The notes: generated from the sequence alone by a model not told the origin. A stretch of DNA of 64,000 nucleotides from Pandoraea eparura (GCF_902459725.1 NZ_CABPSH010000005.1:62001-126000), one strand, 5' to 3'; shown: positions 1 through 8,418, counted from the stretch's first letter. Numbers and translations: made by a program.

Positions 1-1
1 A

Positions 2-514
2 CTCGACGCGGCACAGCGCGATGGCCGCCAAGTCGCGCAACGCCAACAACGGCTTGCGCGCAACGTTGCCCAGCTCACTGCGCTCTATCGCGCCGTGGCC
101 ATCGACGGCACGCGTGCGAGCGCGCACAGCTTTCAGAATCGCGCCGATTACAAGCGCACGCTCGTGGAGATGATCGAGACGCAGCAAGCGCCGATGGTGC
201 AGATGGGGCGCTGGCAGGCGGTCGCGGCGCAGGCCGTGCGCGACGCGCAGCGTCGGCGCGAAGGTGTGGCAATCCTTGTCGCCCGTCACGAGACGGCGGC
301 GCGTCAGGCGCGATGGCAGCGCGAGGCGCGCGAGCAAGCCGCGCTGGCGCTGGCGATCTGGCAGCGGGGCGTGTCCGCGCGTGAGCGAAATGAGGAAATC
401 CCCTCGATCCCTGGCGTTGACAAAGCGCGTGCCGAGGTCGCTTGGGTGGGAGAAACCCCGCGTTTTGCGCCTCGTGCCCACCCTGAATCAGGAGTTTCGC
501 CATGCTGCAAGTGA
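2..514 (+). CDS. fliJ: Flagellar export chaperone FliJ, 5-prime end outside the window
   Basis: The reading frame is open from the window edge, so the true start lies to the left; the GTG at 95 is internal. About 170 residues are visible, almost all helical, rich in Arg, Ala and Gln, as expected for the FliJ coiled coil. FliJ is the soluble central stalk of the flagellar type III export ATPase (FliH-FliI-FliJ). The identification rests on the coiled-coil composition and on position directly before fliD in a lateral-flagella gene order; FliJ is poorly conserved, so sequence alone is weak. The last codons overlap the fliD start by 13 bases, which implies translational coupling. fliI is expected just left of the window. 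Confidence 0.72.
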   Translation, partial: LDAAQRDGRQVAQRQQRLARNVAQLTALYRAVAIDGTRASAHSFQNRADYKRTLVEMIETQQAPMVQMGRWQAVAAQAVRDAQRRREGVAILVARHETAARQARWQREAREQAALALAIWQRGVSARERNEEIPSIPGVDKARAEVAWVGETPRFAPRAHPESGVSPCCK

Positions 515-1920
515 AAGACCGTATCGAAAAGCTGGCCCAAGATGTTGCCTCCAACCGCATGCGAGCGGAGTTCGGCCGTCTCGGGAAAGACAAGGCCAGC
601 ACCGAATCCCGCCAAACCGGCGTCGCAACGCTCAAGGACGTGCTGGGCGCCTTCGAGAAGCAACTGCGACGCCTTGGCGACAGCGCGGACTTGCGTCAGC
701 ACAAAGCCACGCAATCGAACGATCAGGCGTTCTCCGTCAAGCTGGAGAAGGGCGTGCAGCAGCTAGATTTCGACGTGCATGTCAAACAGCTCGCCACCGT
801 GCACCAGGTGCAGATCCAGAACATTGCGGCGCTTGCCGACGGCAAGCTGGCCGTGGCGGGACGCAACGAGGCGGTTGCGCTCGATACGTCTGGACTGGAC
901 CTGACAACGCCCGAGGGTGTCAAGGCGCTTGCCCGACGCATCAACGCTGACCCCAACTTGAGCGGCCACGTCCGCGCCGATCTTCGGTACGTCGCGAGGG
1001 ACGGCGTGCCGCGGCTTCTGTTGACGGCGAAATCCTCCGGGCTGGACGCCCGCTTCAGCGTCAAGGACGCGGCTGGCGCCGAAATCGGAACGGTGCTCGC
1101 GAAAGGCGATAACGCAATCGTGCGTCTTGGTGGTCAAGCGGGGCAGGACGAGGCATATCCGAGCAACGAAATCGCCCTGTTCGCGGGGATCACCCTGTCA
1201 TTGAAAAAGGCGGATGCCGCAGTCGAGACGACGCGTGTGTCGGTTGTCCCGGATCGTGAGGGAACGGCGGCGAACCTGCGCGCGCTCGTTCAGGCATACG
1301 ACGCGCTGCGCAAGCAGGTGCGCGAGCTGATGGATCCGGGCACCCCGGGCGCGGCGGTCTCCGTCGATGGCGAGGAGACGCGCGAAGACATCAAACCGGC
1401 GGGCCCGTTCTATGCCGACGCCGGTGTGCGCTCGCTGCTGCGCGACCTGGAGCGCCATTTCGAGCGGCCGGTGACGATCGACGGCAAGACGTTCGATCCC
1501 GCCCAGTTCGGGGTGAAGCGTAACGCCGACGGATCGGTCACCTTCGACTCGGTGCGCTTCGACGCCGCTTACGCCGAAGACAAGGAACTGTTGAGCCGGT
1601 GGTTCGGCGAGAGCGCCGACGTCATGAAGCGCGACACCCGCACCGACCTCGACAAGCAACCGGCGGGCATGCGGCTGGCGGTGCGCATCCGTGAGTGGAC
1701 CGACGAGATCACGGGCGTGCTCAGGCACCGGACCGACAACGACGAAATCGCTTCACGCCGGCTGTCCGAGCAACAGGATCGGCTGGAGACGCGCTTTCGC
1801 GCGCTCGTGGCGCGCTACACCGGCGAATTTGCGCGCGCAGAGCAGGTTCGCCAGCAAATGAACGAGATACGCAGCTTCGTCGACGCGCTCTTTCGCGGAT
1901 CGCGCAAGTCCGACGAATGA
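502..1920 (+). CDS. fliD: Flagellar filament cap protein FliD (lateral type, LafB)
   Basis: This 472-residue protein has the FliD layout: an N-terminal helical region, a beta-rich middle (about 95-245) with the usual alternating Thr/Val strands, and a C-terminal helical region ending in heptad repeats (about 415-465). It is the distal cap that folds flagellin subunits onto the growing filament. The ATG at 502 follows GGAG at 491-494 and lies inside the end of fliJ. fliS follows 35 bases downstream. The length is normal for FliD. Paralogy to a main-system FliD elsewhere in the genome is inferred from the lateral gene order, not seen here. Confidence 0.9.
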   Translation: MLQVKDRIEKLAQDVASNRMRAEFGRLGKDKASTESRQTGVATLKDVLGAFEKQLRRLGDSADLRQHKATQSNDQAFSVKLEKGVQQLDFDVHVKQLATVHQVQIQNIAALADGKLAVAGRNEAVALDTSGLDLTTPEGVKALARRINADPNLSGHVRADLRYVARDGVPRLLLTAKSSGLDARFSVKDAAGAEIGTVLAKGDNAIVRLGGQAGQDEAYPSNEIALFAGITLSLKKADAAVETTRVSVVPDREGTAANLRALVQAYDALRKQVRELMDPGTPGAAVSVDGEETREDIKPAGPFYADAGVRSLLRDLERHFERPVTIDGKTFDPAQFGVKRNADGSVTFDSVRFDAAYAEDKELLSRWFGESADVMKRDTRTDLDKQPAGMRLAVRIREWTDEITGVLRHRTDNDEIASRRLSEQQDRLETRFRALVARYTGEFARAEQVRQQMNEIRSFVDALFRGSRKSDE

Positions 1921-1955
1921 TGCGCGTCGTCATCCTTTAGGGAGTCAAACCGATC

Positions 1956-2333
1956 ATGGCTTATCAGCAATACCACGCCTCAGACCTCGACGCCCGCATC
2001 GCGGGCGCCACACCGCTTCAGCTCATGCTTATCCTGCTCGACGGGCTGCTCGACGAACTGGCACGCGTGCGGGCGCACATCGAGCATTCGCGCGACGAGG
2101 CGCGCCTGCGCAGCGTCACCAAATGCCTGAATCTGCTCAATGGATTGGCGTCGCACGTCGATGCGGCCGATGGCCCGGGCGTCACGCAACCGCTGGCGAC
2201 GGTGTACGACTTCTGTATCCGCGGGGTCGCACAGGCGAGCGTGGAGCACGATGTCGCCAAGCTCGACGAGGTCACCGCCGTGGTGACGCAACTGGCGCAG
2301 GGCTGGCGCTCGCTGGAGACGCGCTGTGGTTGA
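1956..2333 (+). CDS. fliS: Flagellin export chaperone FliS (LafC)
   Basis: The 125-residue product starts with the Met-Ala-Tyr-x-x-Tyr pattern typical of FliS and continues with a helical bundle containing a hydrophobic helix (about 22-38, rich in Leu) and the Asp-Phe-Cys-Ile-Arg segment matching the FliS helix near residue 85. FliS binds the C-terminal disordered tail of newly made flagellin in the cytoplasm and delivers it to the export gate. The ATG has a TTTAGGGAGTC ribosome site just upstream. It sits between fliD and a fliT-like gene, and its last 8 bases overlap the next start. Confidence 0.9.
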   Translation: MAYQQYHASDLDARIAGATPLQLMLILLDGLLDELARVRAHIEHSRDEARLRSVTKCLNLLNGLASHVDAADGPGVTQPLATVYDFCIRGVAQASVEHDVAKLDEVTAVVTQLAQGWRSLETRCG

Positions 2334-2625
2334 TGTGGCGACCTTCCGCGCGCTGGCGCGAGACCTGCGACGGCATTCCGCCGCGCGCGAATGGGACTTG
2401 CTGCAAGCCACCGACGCGTTGTTCCGCCGTGCGTGGCGGCACGCGCCGTCGCCCGAGGCGCGCGATATCCGGCTTGCGCACGCCATGGCCGATGCGCGCA
2501 TCGCGCACGACCAGGCTTACCTGTTGTCTCAGCGCGCCGCATCGACCGCGCGCAGACACTTGGCCGGACTCGGTCATTGGCGCGATGGCGCGCTCGGCTA
2601 CCTGAGGATGCACGATGATCGTTGA
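2326..2625 (+). CDS. FliT-like flagellar chaperone (LafD position)
   Basis: The 99-residue, Arg- and Ala-rich helical protein starts at a GTG (2326) that overlaps the end of fliS by 8 bases and follows GGAG at about 2314-2317. It has no motif that I can assign with certainty. In lateral flagellar operons the slot between fliS and fliK is filled by fliT (lafD), a small export chaperone for the cap protein FliD and a partner of the export ATPase. The call is therefore mainly positional. The end overlaps the fliK start by 11 bases, supporting a real coupled gene. Confidence 0.62.
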   Translation: MVDVATFRALARDLRRHSAAREWDLLQATDALFRRAWRHAPSPEARDIRLAHAMADARIAHDQAYLLSQRAASTARRHLAGLGHWRDGALGYLRMHDDR

Positions 2626-3886
2626 AGCGGCTCGCCCCATGACATTGACCGGCGCGGACCCGTTGGCCAATGTGGCCGATGGCGCGCTGCCTGCCGATCT
2701 GGCGCAAGCGGTGCCGCATCCCCGAGAGGGGCGCGCGTTGCACGACTTTGCGGCGTCGCTCGTTCGCTCGTCGGCCGAGGGACGCGAACCGGTCGACGGC
2801 TCGGTCGGTCAACCCGATGCCGTGTGGGGGGCGTCGGGCGAAGCGTCGGACGCCTCGTTTGGTTCCGGGACGGAAATCCCCGTCACGACGCCGGTCACCC
2901 CCGCGATGCCCTTGACCGAGTCCGATCTGTCGAACGCGGTCGAGACGCCTGGCACCGTCGAGTCGGCGCGCGACGACGCCGGAAGGGCGCGCAACGTTGC
3001 CTTCATTTCGCCGATCCTGCCTGTCATGCCCGCAGCGACGACGGCCGTCACGCCCGATGTCGGTGAACCGGCGCCAATGTTGCCCCACGCCGATGCGCGT
3101 GGTGACGCGTCGCATGACGACACGCCGACGTCCCACATCGCCACGATGCTCGCTGCGCGCGCGCATCGCATGCAGGGCGCGCTCGGCAGCGTGCCACTGA
3201 CCGAGCGCGGGAGCGGCGCGGCCGACGCATCGTCTTTCATGGCGGCAGCGCCAACCGCAACCGCTTCCGCGTCGCGGGTCGCCTCGCCGATGACGCTGCC
3301 GCCCGCTGTGCTGCTGCCCGCGGACGTGACGAACGATGGCGGCGCGGCACAAAGGCTTCGCGCAACGCGGGTGACGACGCCGTTCGCGAGCGCGCTGGCG
3401 ACAGAGTCGACTGCCGCATCGGGGACGCCGGGATTGGCGATTCTTGCCGCAATGCCGAGCGGGCAATTGGCCGGACATCTGAGCGTGGGCGATGGGGCCG
3501 CCGCGTCCCGAACCCTGTCCGAGCGCGTGCAGTCGATGACGGAAAACGGTGTCCAGGAAGCGCGCATGCGGTTGATGCCAGCCGAACTGGGCGAGATCGG
3601 CATCGTGGTGCGCAAGTCGCCGATGCAACTGAGCGTGAGCTTGCACGTAGCGCGTCCCGAGGTGTTGAGCCTGGTTCAGGGGACGGTCGGGCTTCTGCGC
3701 GACATGCTCTCGCAACGACACGCCGGGGAGGTCCACGTGAGCCTCGCCAGTTTGCCGCAACACGGCGGCGACGGTGCGTCTGGCAATGCCCGCGAGCGGC
3801 ATGCGCGCGACGATCGGTCCGGCGACACCCGCCCGGGCCTCGCGCTGGGCGCCGCGGATCGCGGCGACGAGGCATTCCGGCTATGA
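2615..3886 (+). CDS. fliK: Flagellar hook-length control protein FliK (LafE)
   Basis: The 423-residue protein is low-complexity (Ala, Thr, Pro, Asp) over its first 300 residues and ends in a conserved FliK C-terminal domain at about 317-365, where an MRLMPAELGEIGI block is followed by the alternating hydrophobic strand and a Leu-rich helix. The long N-terminal part acts as the molecular ruler for hook length and the C-terminal domain contacts FlhB to switch export specificity from rod/hook to filament substrates. FliK is itself exported. The start overlaps the previous gene, and the stop overlaps the fliA start as ATGA. Confidence 0.85.
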   Translation: MIVEAARPMTLTGADPLANVADGALPADLAQAVPHPREGRALHDFAASLVRSSAEGREPVDGSVGQPDAVWGASGEASDASFGSGTEIPVTTPVTPAMPLTESDLSNAVETPGTVESARDDAGRARNVAFISPILPVMPAATTAVTPDVGEPAPMLPHADARGDASHDDTPTSHIATMLAARAHRMQGALGSVPLTERGSGAADASSFMAAAPTATASASRVASPMTLPPAVLLPADVTNDGGAAQRLRATRVTTPFASALATESTAASGTPGLAILAAMPSGQLAGHLSVGDGAAASRTLSERVQSMTENGVQEARMRLMPAELGEIGIVVRKSPMQLSVSLHVARPEVLSLVQGTVGLLRDMLSQRHAGEVHVSLASLPQHGGDGASGNARERHARDDRSGDTRPGLALGAADRGDEAFRL

Positions 3887-4809
3887 ACACACTGATGTAT
3901 GGCCCCGTCATGCGCGCACGCGACGAGCCGCGCGACGGCATTCGCGATGAGGTGAGCAACGATGCCCGCGCCGCGCGCGGCATCCATGGGGAGGGCTCGC
4001 GGCCCTCGCGTGCCGCGAGTCCGCACGCGTCGCTGCCAAGGTCGCGGCCGCCGTCGCCGTCGGCATGGCCGGCGATGCCGGTCGCCGACGAGCAAGCGCA
4101 CGTCTTGCGCCTGATGCCGGTGATTGCGCGCATCGTGCGCTCGCTGGCACCACAGACGAATGTGGCGATGGCGCAGGAAGACATGACGCAGATCGCGCTG
4201 ATCGCCGCCCTCGACGCCATACGACGTTATGGCCCGCAGGACGAACGCTTCATCGCCTACGCCGCCACGCGCATTCGCGGCGCGGTGCTCGACGAACTCC
4301 GGCGGCTCGACTGGCGCCCGCGCACGTTGCGGCAGGCGTCGCACCGGCGGCGCGATGCCGAGCGCGAACTGACGCGCCGGCTCGGGCGTGCGCCGACACG
4401 CGAGGAATTGCGCGACCACGCGGGGATGGACGCCGCCTCGCTGGAAGAAGCCGAGATGGCCAGCTATGCGGAGAGCATCGCGAGCTTCGACCAACTGCTC
4501 GCCGAAGGGGGCATGGCGGCCAACGAGGCACTGGTCGAGCGGCGCAGCCCGGAAGACCTGGTCGCCGCCAGGCAGAGTCTCGCGCGTTCGCTCGACGCGC
4601 TGGATGCGCGCGAGCAGCGCGTCGTGCAGCTGTACTACGAGTTCGACATGAATCTGGAGGAGATCGGCGAAGTGCTGGGGCTGACCCGGGCGCGGATCTG
4701 CCAGATTCATCAGGCGGCGCTCGCCAAGATGCGGCTCGCCATGCATGACGCCGGGCGAAGCGGCGCGCGAACGGTGCGCGCCTCACAACGCAACGGTCAG
4801 ATGACTTAG
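3883..4809 (+). CDS. fliA: Flagellar sigma factor FliA / LafS (sigma-28 family)
   Basis: The 308-residue protein contains sigma region 2 at about 98-150 (including an ARIRGAVLDELRRLDW-type block diagnostic of FliA), region 3, and a region 4 helix-turn-helix at about 256-285 with LGLTRARICQIHQAAL. It should direct RNA polymerase to late lateral-flagellar genes such as the flagellin gene, and be held inactive by the anti-sigma factor FlgM encoded at 6623. About 65-70 N-terminal residues, rich in Arg, Pro and Ser, precede the sigma domain; usual FliA proteins are near 240 residues, so this is an extension, or translation begins further in. The ATG overlaps the fliK stop. Confidence 0.92.
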   Translation: MNTLMYGPVMRARDEPRDGIRDEVSNDARAARGIHGEGSRPSRAASPHASLPRSRPPSPSAWPAMPVADEQAHVLRLMPVIARIVRSLAPQTNVAMAQEDMTQIALIAALDAIRRYGPQDERFIAYAATRIRGAVLDELRRLDWRPRTLRQASHRRRDAERELTRRLGRAPTREELRDHAGMDAASLEEAEMASYAESIASFDQLLAEGGMAANEALVERRSPEDLVAARQSLARSLDALDAREQRVVQLYYEFDMNLEEIGEVLGLTRARICQIHQAALAKMRLAMHDAGRSGARTVRASQRNGQMT

Positions 4810-4850
4810 ACGAATTTGACGAATCAGACAGATTAGACGAGGCAAACGAA

Positions 4851-5723
4851 ATGAAACTACTGCTGCTTGGGGCTGCCGTGATCGCGGGTAGCGTGTTCGG
4901 CATGTTCTGGCTCAATGGCGGCCAGTTCGAGACCGTATTTCATCTGAACGAGTTGGTGCTGGTTGTCGGCACGGCGCTGGGCGCGTTTCTCGTGGGCAAC
5001 ACGTCGCGCGTGCTGGGTGACCTGCGCGCGGTCGTCGCGGCGGCCATGCGGCGCCGCCGTCATGGTGAGGCGTTCGAGCAGGAGTTGCTCACGCTGACCT
5101 ACACACTGCTGCAAACCTCGTCGCGCGACGGCGATCGTGCGCTCGACGCCCATCTCGACGACCCGGCGCGCAGCCCCATCTTCCAGCGCAGTGGCCATGT
5201 GCTGGCCAACACGAAGCTGGTCGACTTCACGGTCGATGCCTTGCGCGTAGCGGCCCTGAGCAAAGGCTCGCGAGGCGAGCTGGACAGCCTGCTCGCGATG
5301 GAAATCGAGAGTCGCGAGCGTCGCATGATGCATCCCGTGCAGGCGCTGCACAAGCTCGCCGAATCGATGCCGGGCTTCGGCATCATTGCCGCCGTGCTCG
5401 GTCTGGTGCTCGCGATGTACGACATCGGGGCCGGTGCGGCGACCGCCATGATCACGCGTCAGGTCGCGGTGGCGATGGTCGGCACGTTCTTCGGCGTGTT
5501 CGCGTGCTATGCGGTGCTGAGCCCGATCGCGAATCGTTTGTCGCAATCCGTTGCCGTGGAGATGACCGGCTACGAATGCGTGCGCGCGGCCATCATCGCG
5601 TTCCTGAGCGGCAAAACGCCGCTGCTCTCGGCCGACGCGGGACGTCGTATGTTGCAATACGGCGCCTTGCCGAGCTTCAACGCCCTCGAAGGTTGGGTGC
5701 GCGGCGCCGAGGACGGGCGATGA
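4851..5723 (+). CDS. motA: Flagellar motor stator protein MotA (LafT)
   Basis: The 290-residue protein has four membrane segments arranged as two N-terminal helices, a long cytoplasmic loop (about 60-165) with charged residues that contact the rotor protein FliG, and two C-terminal helices. Pro174 in the MPGFGIIAAVLG block matches the essential Pro173 region of E. coli MotA. With MotB it forms the ion channel that drives rotation. It follows fliA after 41 bases that contain short imperfect GACGAA-type repeats, and its stop overlaps the motB start. This pairing with fliA is the lafS-lafT-lafU order of lateral systems. Confidence 0.93.
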   Translation: MKLLLLGAAVIAGSVFGMFWLNGGQFETVFHLNELVLVVGTALGAFLVGNTSRVLGDLRAVVAAAMRRRRHGEAFEQELLTLTYTLLQTSSRDGDRALDAHLDDPARSPIFQRSGHVLANTKLVDFTVDALRVAALSKGSRGELDSLLAMEIESRERRMMHPVQALHKLAESMPGFGIIAAVLGLVLAMYDIGAGAATAMITRQVAVAMVGTFFGVFACYAVLSPIANRLSQSVAVEMTGYECVRAAIIAFLSGKTPLLSADAGRRMLQYGALPSFNALEGWVRGAEDGR

Positions 5724-6604
5724 GTACGCGTCGCTCGCGCGCCTCGGTCGAGGAGGGCAGCCACGCCTGGAAGGTCGCGTTTGCCGACCTGTGCCTGGTG
5801 CTCATGTGCCTGTTCGTGGTGATGTGGGTGCTGGAGCGGCGCGTATTCGAGTCGCAGCCGTCGTCCGAGGCGCCGGGCATCAGTACGCTGGCTTCAGCGC
5901 ACGCCACCTCGCCGTCCACCTCGACGCAAGTGCGGCCAGCCGATGCCAGCCGGATCGAGGCGACGCCCAACGGTCAGTTCGAATCGCCAGCCGACATGGC
6001 GCGTCTGGCGTCTGCCGTGCAACAGCTCAGCAAGATCGCGAAGCTGTCGGATCACGTGAGTACGTCCATCACACCGGACGGGCTGCGCGTGCGTCTGGCC
6101 GATTCCGACGAGCAAGGCATGTTCGAGCGCGGCAGCGTCACGCCGTCGCCTCGCGCTCGCGCACTGCTCTCACGCATCGGCGGGCTGCTGGCCGGCGTCG
6201 ATAACGCGCTGATGATCGTCGGCCATACGGACGCCGTGCGTTATCGGACGTCCGCCGCCGATGGGTACACCAACTGGCACCTGTCGTCGGAACGTGCGCT
6301 CGCTGCGCGTACCGCACTGGTCGCCGGCGGGCTGCCGCTGGGTCGGGTGCTCATGGCCGTCGGCATGGCCGATCACGCCCCCTTGCTGGCCGATCATCCC
6401 ACGGCGGCGGCGAACCGGCGCATCGAATTCGTCGTCCTCACGAAGGCCAGGGCGACACAATTGGCGCAGATGTTCGGCGCCTCGCACGACACGGCGCTGG
6501 TGCTCTCCGGACGGGATGCGCAGGCCGACGCCGACGCGATCGCCAGACTGCCCGAGCGCTTAACAAGCGACGGCGATCGGTCGCCTGATGCAAGTGAACC
6601 GTAA
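5720..6604 (+). CDS. motB: Flagellar motor stator protein MotB (LafU)
   Basis: The 294-residue protein has one N-terminal membrane helix (about 17-39) carrying Asp23, the equivalent of the ion-binding Asp32 of E. coli MotB, followed by a linker and a C-terminal OmpA/MotB peptidoglycan-binding domain (about 150-270) with the GHTDA and NRRIEFV motifs. It anchors the stator to the cell wall and carries ions with MotA. The ATG at 5720 overlaps the motA stop (ATGA). Whether protons or sodium are used cannot be told reliably; the helix context resembles proton-driven MotB. Confidence 0.93.
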   Translation: MSTRRSRASVEEGSHAWKVAFADLCLVLMCLFVVMWVLERRVFESQPSSEAPGISTLASAHATSPSTSTQVRPADASRIEATPNGQFESPADMARLASAVQQLSKIAKLSDHVSTSITPDGLRVRLADSDEQGMFERGSVTPSPRARALLSRIGGLLAGVDNALMIVGHTDAVRYRTSAADGYTNWHLSSERALAARTALVAGGLPLGRVLMAVGMADHAPLLADHPTAAANRRIEFVVLTKARATQLAQMFGASHDTALVLSGRDAQADADAIARLPERLTSDGDRSPDASEP

Positions 6605-6622
6605 TTTTCGAGGAGGCTTCTC

Positions 6623-6919
6623 ATGCCCAAGATCGACGCGATGCCCCATGTCATGCCTATCGACGCCACACGCTGGCGCCTGACGTCGGCCGAGGCCAGG
6701 ATGCCTTTGACGGGCGGCGTATCCGCAGGCGCGGCCCGCACCGTGCCGGCCGACGCCAGCGATTGGCTCGCCAGCGCGCAAGCGGCGGTCGAATCCGTGC
6801 CGCGTATCGACGCCGTCAAGGTCGCCCGGATCAAGGCCATGCTTGCCCGCGGCGAACTGACATTCGACAGTGAGCGCGTCGCGAGCCGGATGCTCAGTCA
6901 TCACGGGATGCTGCGGTGA
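6623..6919 (+). CDS. flgM: Anti-sigma-28 factor FlgM
   Basis: The 98-residue protein has a disordered N-terminal half and the characteristic C-terminal helical segment (about 60-95) with PRIDAVKVARIKAMLARGEL, the FlgM sigma-binding signature. FlgM holds FliA inactive until the hook is finished, then is exported through it. An AGGAGG ribosome site precedes the ATG by a good distance. It lies directly after motB and overlaps the flgN start (GTGA), so cognate sigma and anti-sigma genes are in the same transcription unit. Confidence 0.88.
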   Translation: MPKIDAMPHVMPIDATRWRLTSAEARMPLTGGVSAGAARTVPADASDWLASAQAAVESVPRIDAVKVARIKAMLARGELTFDSERVASRMLSHHGMLR

Positions 6920-7368
6920 GCACCGCCACGCAGCGCCTGCGCCGCGAATGTGTGGGGCGCATCGTGGCCGATGTCGACGCCGATCTCGTGGATTACCGCA
7001 CGCTGATCGAGACACTCGACACGCTGCATCGCGCGCTCGTCGACGAGCAGCTCGACGCGCTCGCTCGCGCTCACGATCGTGCCGCACAATTGGTCGGTCG
7101 TTTGCGCGCCAGGGCGCGCCGTCGCGTGCAGTGCCTCGAACAAGCGTTCGGTGAGGCGGCCGCCGACACGATGGCCCCTGTGTTCCAGTGGCTCGACAAC
7201 CCGGCACGCGAAACCCTCTCGGCACGCTGGCAGGCGCTGCAAGCCAGCGCGGCCCGCTGCAAGGCCATCAATACGCGCAACCTGCGCGACATCGGCACGC
7301 GCCTTCAGGCGCTCGACGCCGTGTTATCTCCCGCCTCGGTCAAGGCGACCTACACGCCCCAGCGCTAA
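6916..7368 (+). CDS. flgN: Flagellar export chaperone FlgN
   Basis: The 150-residue helical protein starts at a GTG overlapping the flgM stop. FlgN chaperones the hook-associated proteins FlgK and FlgL to the export gate. The product has the long amphipathic helices (about 20-90 and 95-145) expected for the family, but FlgN is very variable, so the name depends on the flgM-flgN pairing. It is the last gene before a 250-base gap and a new operon starting at flgB. Confidence 0.72.
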   Translation: MSTATQRLRRECVGRIVADVDADLVDYRTLIETLDTLHRALVDEQLDALARAHDRAAQLVGRLRARARRRVQCLEQAFGEAAADTMAPVFQWLDNPARETLSARWQALQASAARCKAINTRNLRDIGTRLQALDAVLSPASVKATYTPQR

Positions 7369-7618
7369 GTCCCAGCGCTGATTCCCCACGCCAATTCCCC
7401 GCGGTGGCCTCGCGGCGCACCGCCGCGTCTTGCGAGCGGCGCCGCATCGCAAGTTACGGGGAAGTCATTCGCCCAGTGGTTACGCAAGCAGCGTCTTTTT
7501 CCCAAACGCCGCGAGGGGCTTTGGGAAACGCGTCAATTTCGCGTGCGTTCGGGCCGATTTTCGATAGTTTTGTCGACAATGAGAGCCGTCGTTATCGGTC
7601 AACCACGGAGGCGGAGTT
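7369..7618 (+). promoter_or_regulatory. Regulatory gap upstream of the flgB operon
   Basis: No gene is seen. The region holds TTCCCCA at 7382-7388 and TTCCCC at 7395-7400, GGGGAA at 7458-7463, a perfect inverted repeat TTTCCCAAA / TTTGGGAAA at 7498-7506 and 7520-7528, and a possible sigma-28-like promoter TCAATTTC-12 bases-GCCGATTT at 7533-7560. The same TTCCCCA element recurs in the fliM/fliE divergent region (35621-35835). flgA, which often sits here in other systems, is absent. The promoter match is imperfect and unproven. Confidence 0.5.
7498..7528. repeat. 9-base inverted repeat upstream of flgB
   Basis: TTTCCCAAA at 7498-7506 and its exact complement TTTGGGAAA at 7520-7528 are separated by 13 bases. 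The arms lie about 100 bases upstream of the flgB start and just upstream of the possible promoter. This could be a regulator binding site or an RNA hairpin; there is no T tract supporting a terminator. Confidence 0.6.
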
Positions 7619-8005
7619 TTGCAGACATTTTTTTCTCAGGCGCTAGGCGTTCACGCCGCGGCATTGCGCGCGAGAGAGGATCGCACGCGCGTGCTTGCGG
7701 CCAACCTCGCGAACGAGACCACGCCCGGTTATCAGGCGCGCGATCTCGATTTCGGTGCGCGGGTGCAGCAGCATCTGGACGCGGCCACCGCGTCGGCGCG
7801 CGGCGCTCACGCATCGCTGGCGGGCGCGCCCGCCGATGCCCTGCGCTACCGGGTGCCGATGCAACCGCGCGCCGACGGCAACACCGTGGAACTCGGTATC
7901 GAGCAGGCGCTCTTCGCGCAGAACCTGTCCGACTGGCAGGCCAGCCTTTCCTTTCTGAACCGGCGGCTCGCCGGATTGCAGAAAGTCATTGACGGAGGCC
8001 GTTGA
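7619..8005 (+). CDS. flgB: Flagellar proximal rod protein FlgB
   Basis: The 128-residue protein has the conserved N-terminal rod motif in which a long helix ends in LAANLANETTPGYQA (about 25-40), and a C-terminal helix for coiled-coil packing. FlgB, with FlgC and FlgF, builds the proximal rod across the periplasm. A TTG start at 7619 is chosen because CGGAGGCGG at 7606-7614 is the only good ribosome site and no in-frame ATG gives a complete N-terminal helix. It begins the long flgB-to-flagellin operon. Confidence 0.9.
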   Translation: MQTFFSQALGVHAAALRAREDRTRVLAANLANETTPGYQARDLDFGARVQQHLDAATASARGAHASLAGAPADALRYRVPMQPRADGNTVELGIEQALFAQNLSDWQASLSFLNRRLAGLQKVIDGGR

Positions 8006-8007
8006 CG

Positions 8008-8418
8008 ATGAGCTTCAGGGAAATGGCGGGAATCGCCGGCTCGGCGATGGCCGCCCAAACCATCCGACTGAATACCGTGGCGAGCAATCTGGCGAACGCC
8101 GGTGCTGTCGCCGGTGACGCCGAGACGGCGTATCGCGCGCGCAAGCCGGTGTTTGCCACCGTGCTCGGCGACGCTCAGGGGGCGCAGCACGTGCAGGTCG
8201 TCGACATCTACGAGAGCGAGGATCCGCCGCGTGTCGCGCATGAACCCGGGAATCCGCTCGCCGATGCCGATGGCAACGTCTTCTACGCGAATGTGAATGC
8301 GATCGAGGAAATGACGGACATGCTCGATGCGTCGCGCGCGTTTCAAACCAATCTGGAGGTGCTCGCCCGCGTTCGCGCGGCGCAGCAGGAACTGTTACGA
8401 CTTGGAGAGCGCGGATGA
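8008..8418 (+). CDS. flgC: Flagellar proximal rod protein FlgC
   Basis: The 136-residue protein carries the rod/hook N-terminal signature (TVASNLANAG, about 24-33) and a C-terminal EMTDMLDASRAFQTNLEVL helix typical of FlgC. The ATG at 8008 is preferred over a TTG at 8002 because the GACGGAGG site (7991-7998) is then spaced about nine bases away. FlgC adds onto FlgB in the proximal rod. Its stop overlaps the flgD start (ATGA). Confidence 0.92.
   Translation: MSFREMAGIAGSAMAAQTIRLNTVASNLANAGAVAGDAETAYRARKPVFATVLGDAQGAQHVQVVDIYESEDPPRVAHEPGNPLADADGNVFYANVNAIEEMTDMLDASRAFQTNLEVLARVRAAQQELLRLGERG

Noticed and set aside
2018-3802. Long minus-strand open frame of 594 codons
   Set aside because: It is antisense to fliS, the fliT-like gene and fliK; the translation is Arg/Ala-rich low complexity typical of shadow frames in high-GC DNA.
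7369-7618. Sigma-54 promoter for the flgB operon
   Set aside because: No TGGCAC-N5-TTGC match with proper spacing was found here or in the fliM/fliE gap.
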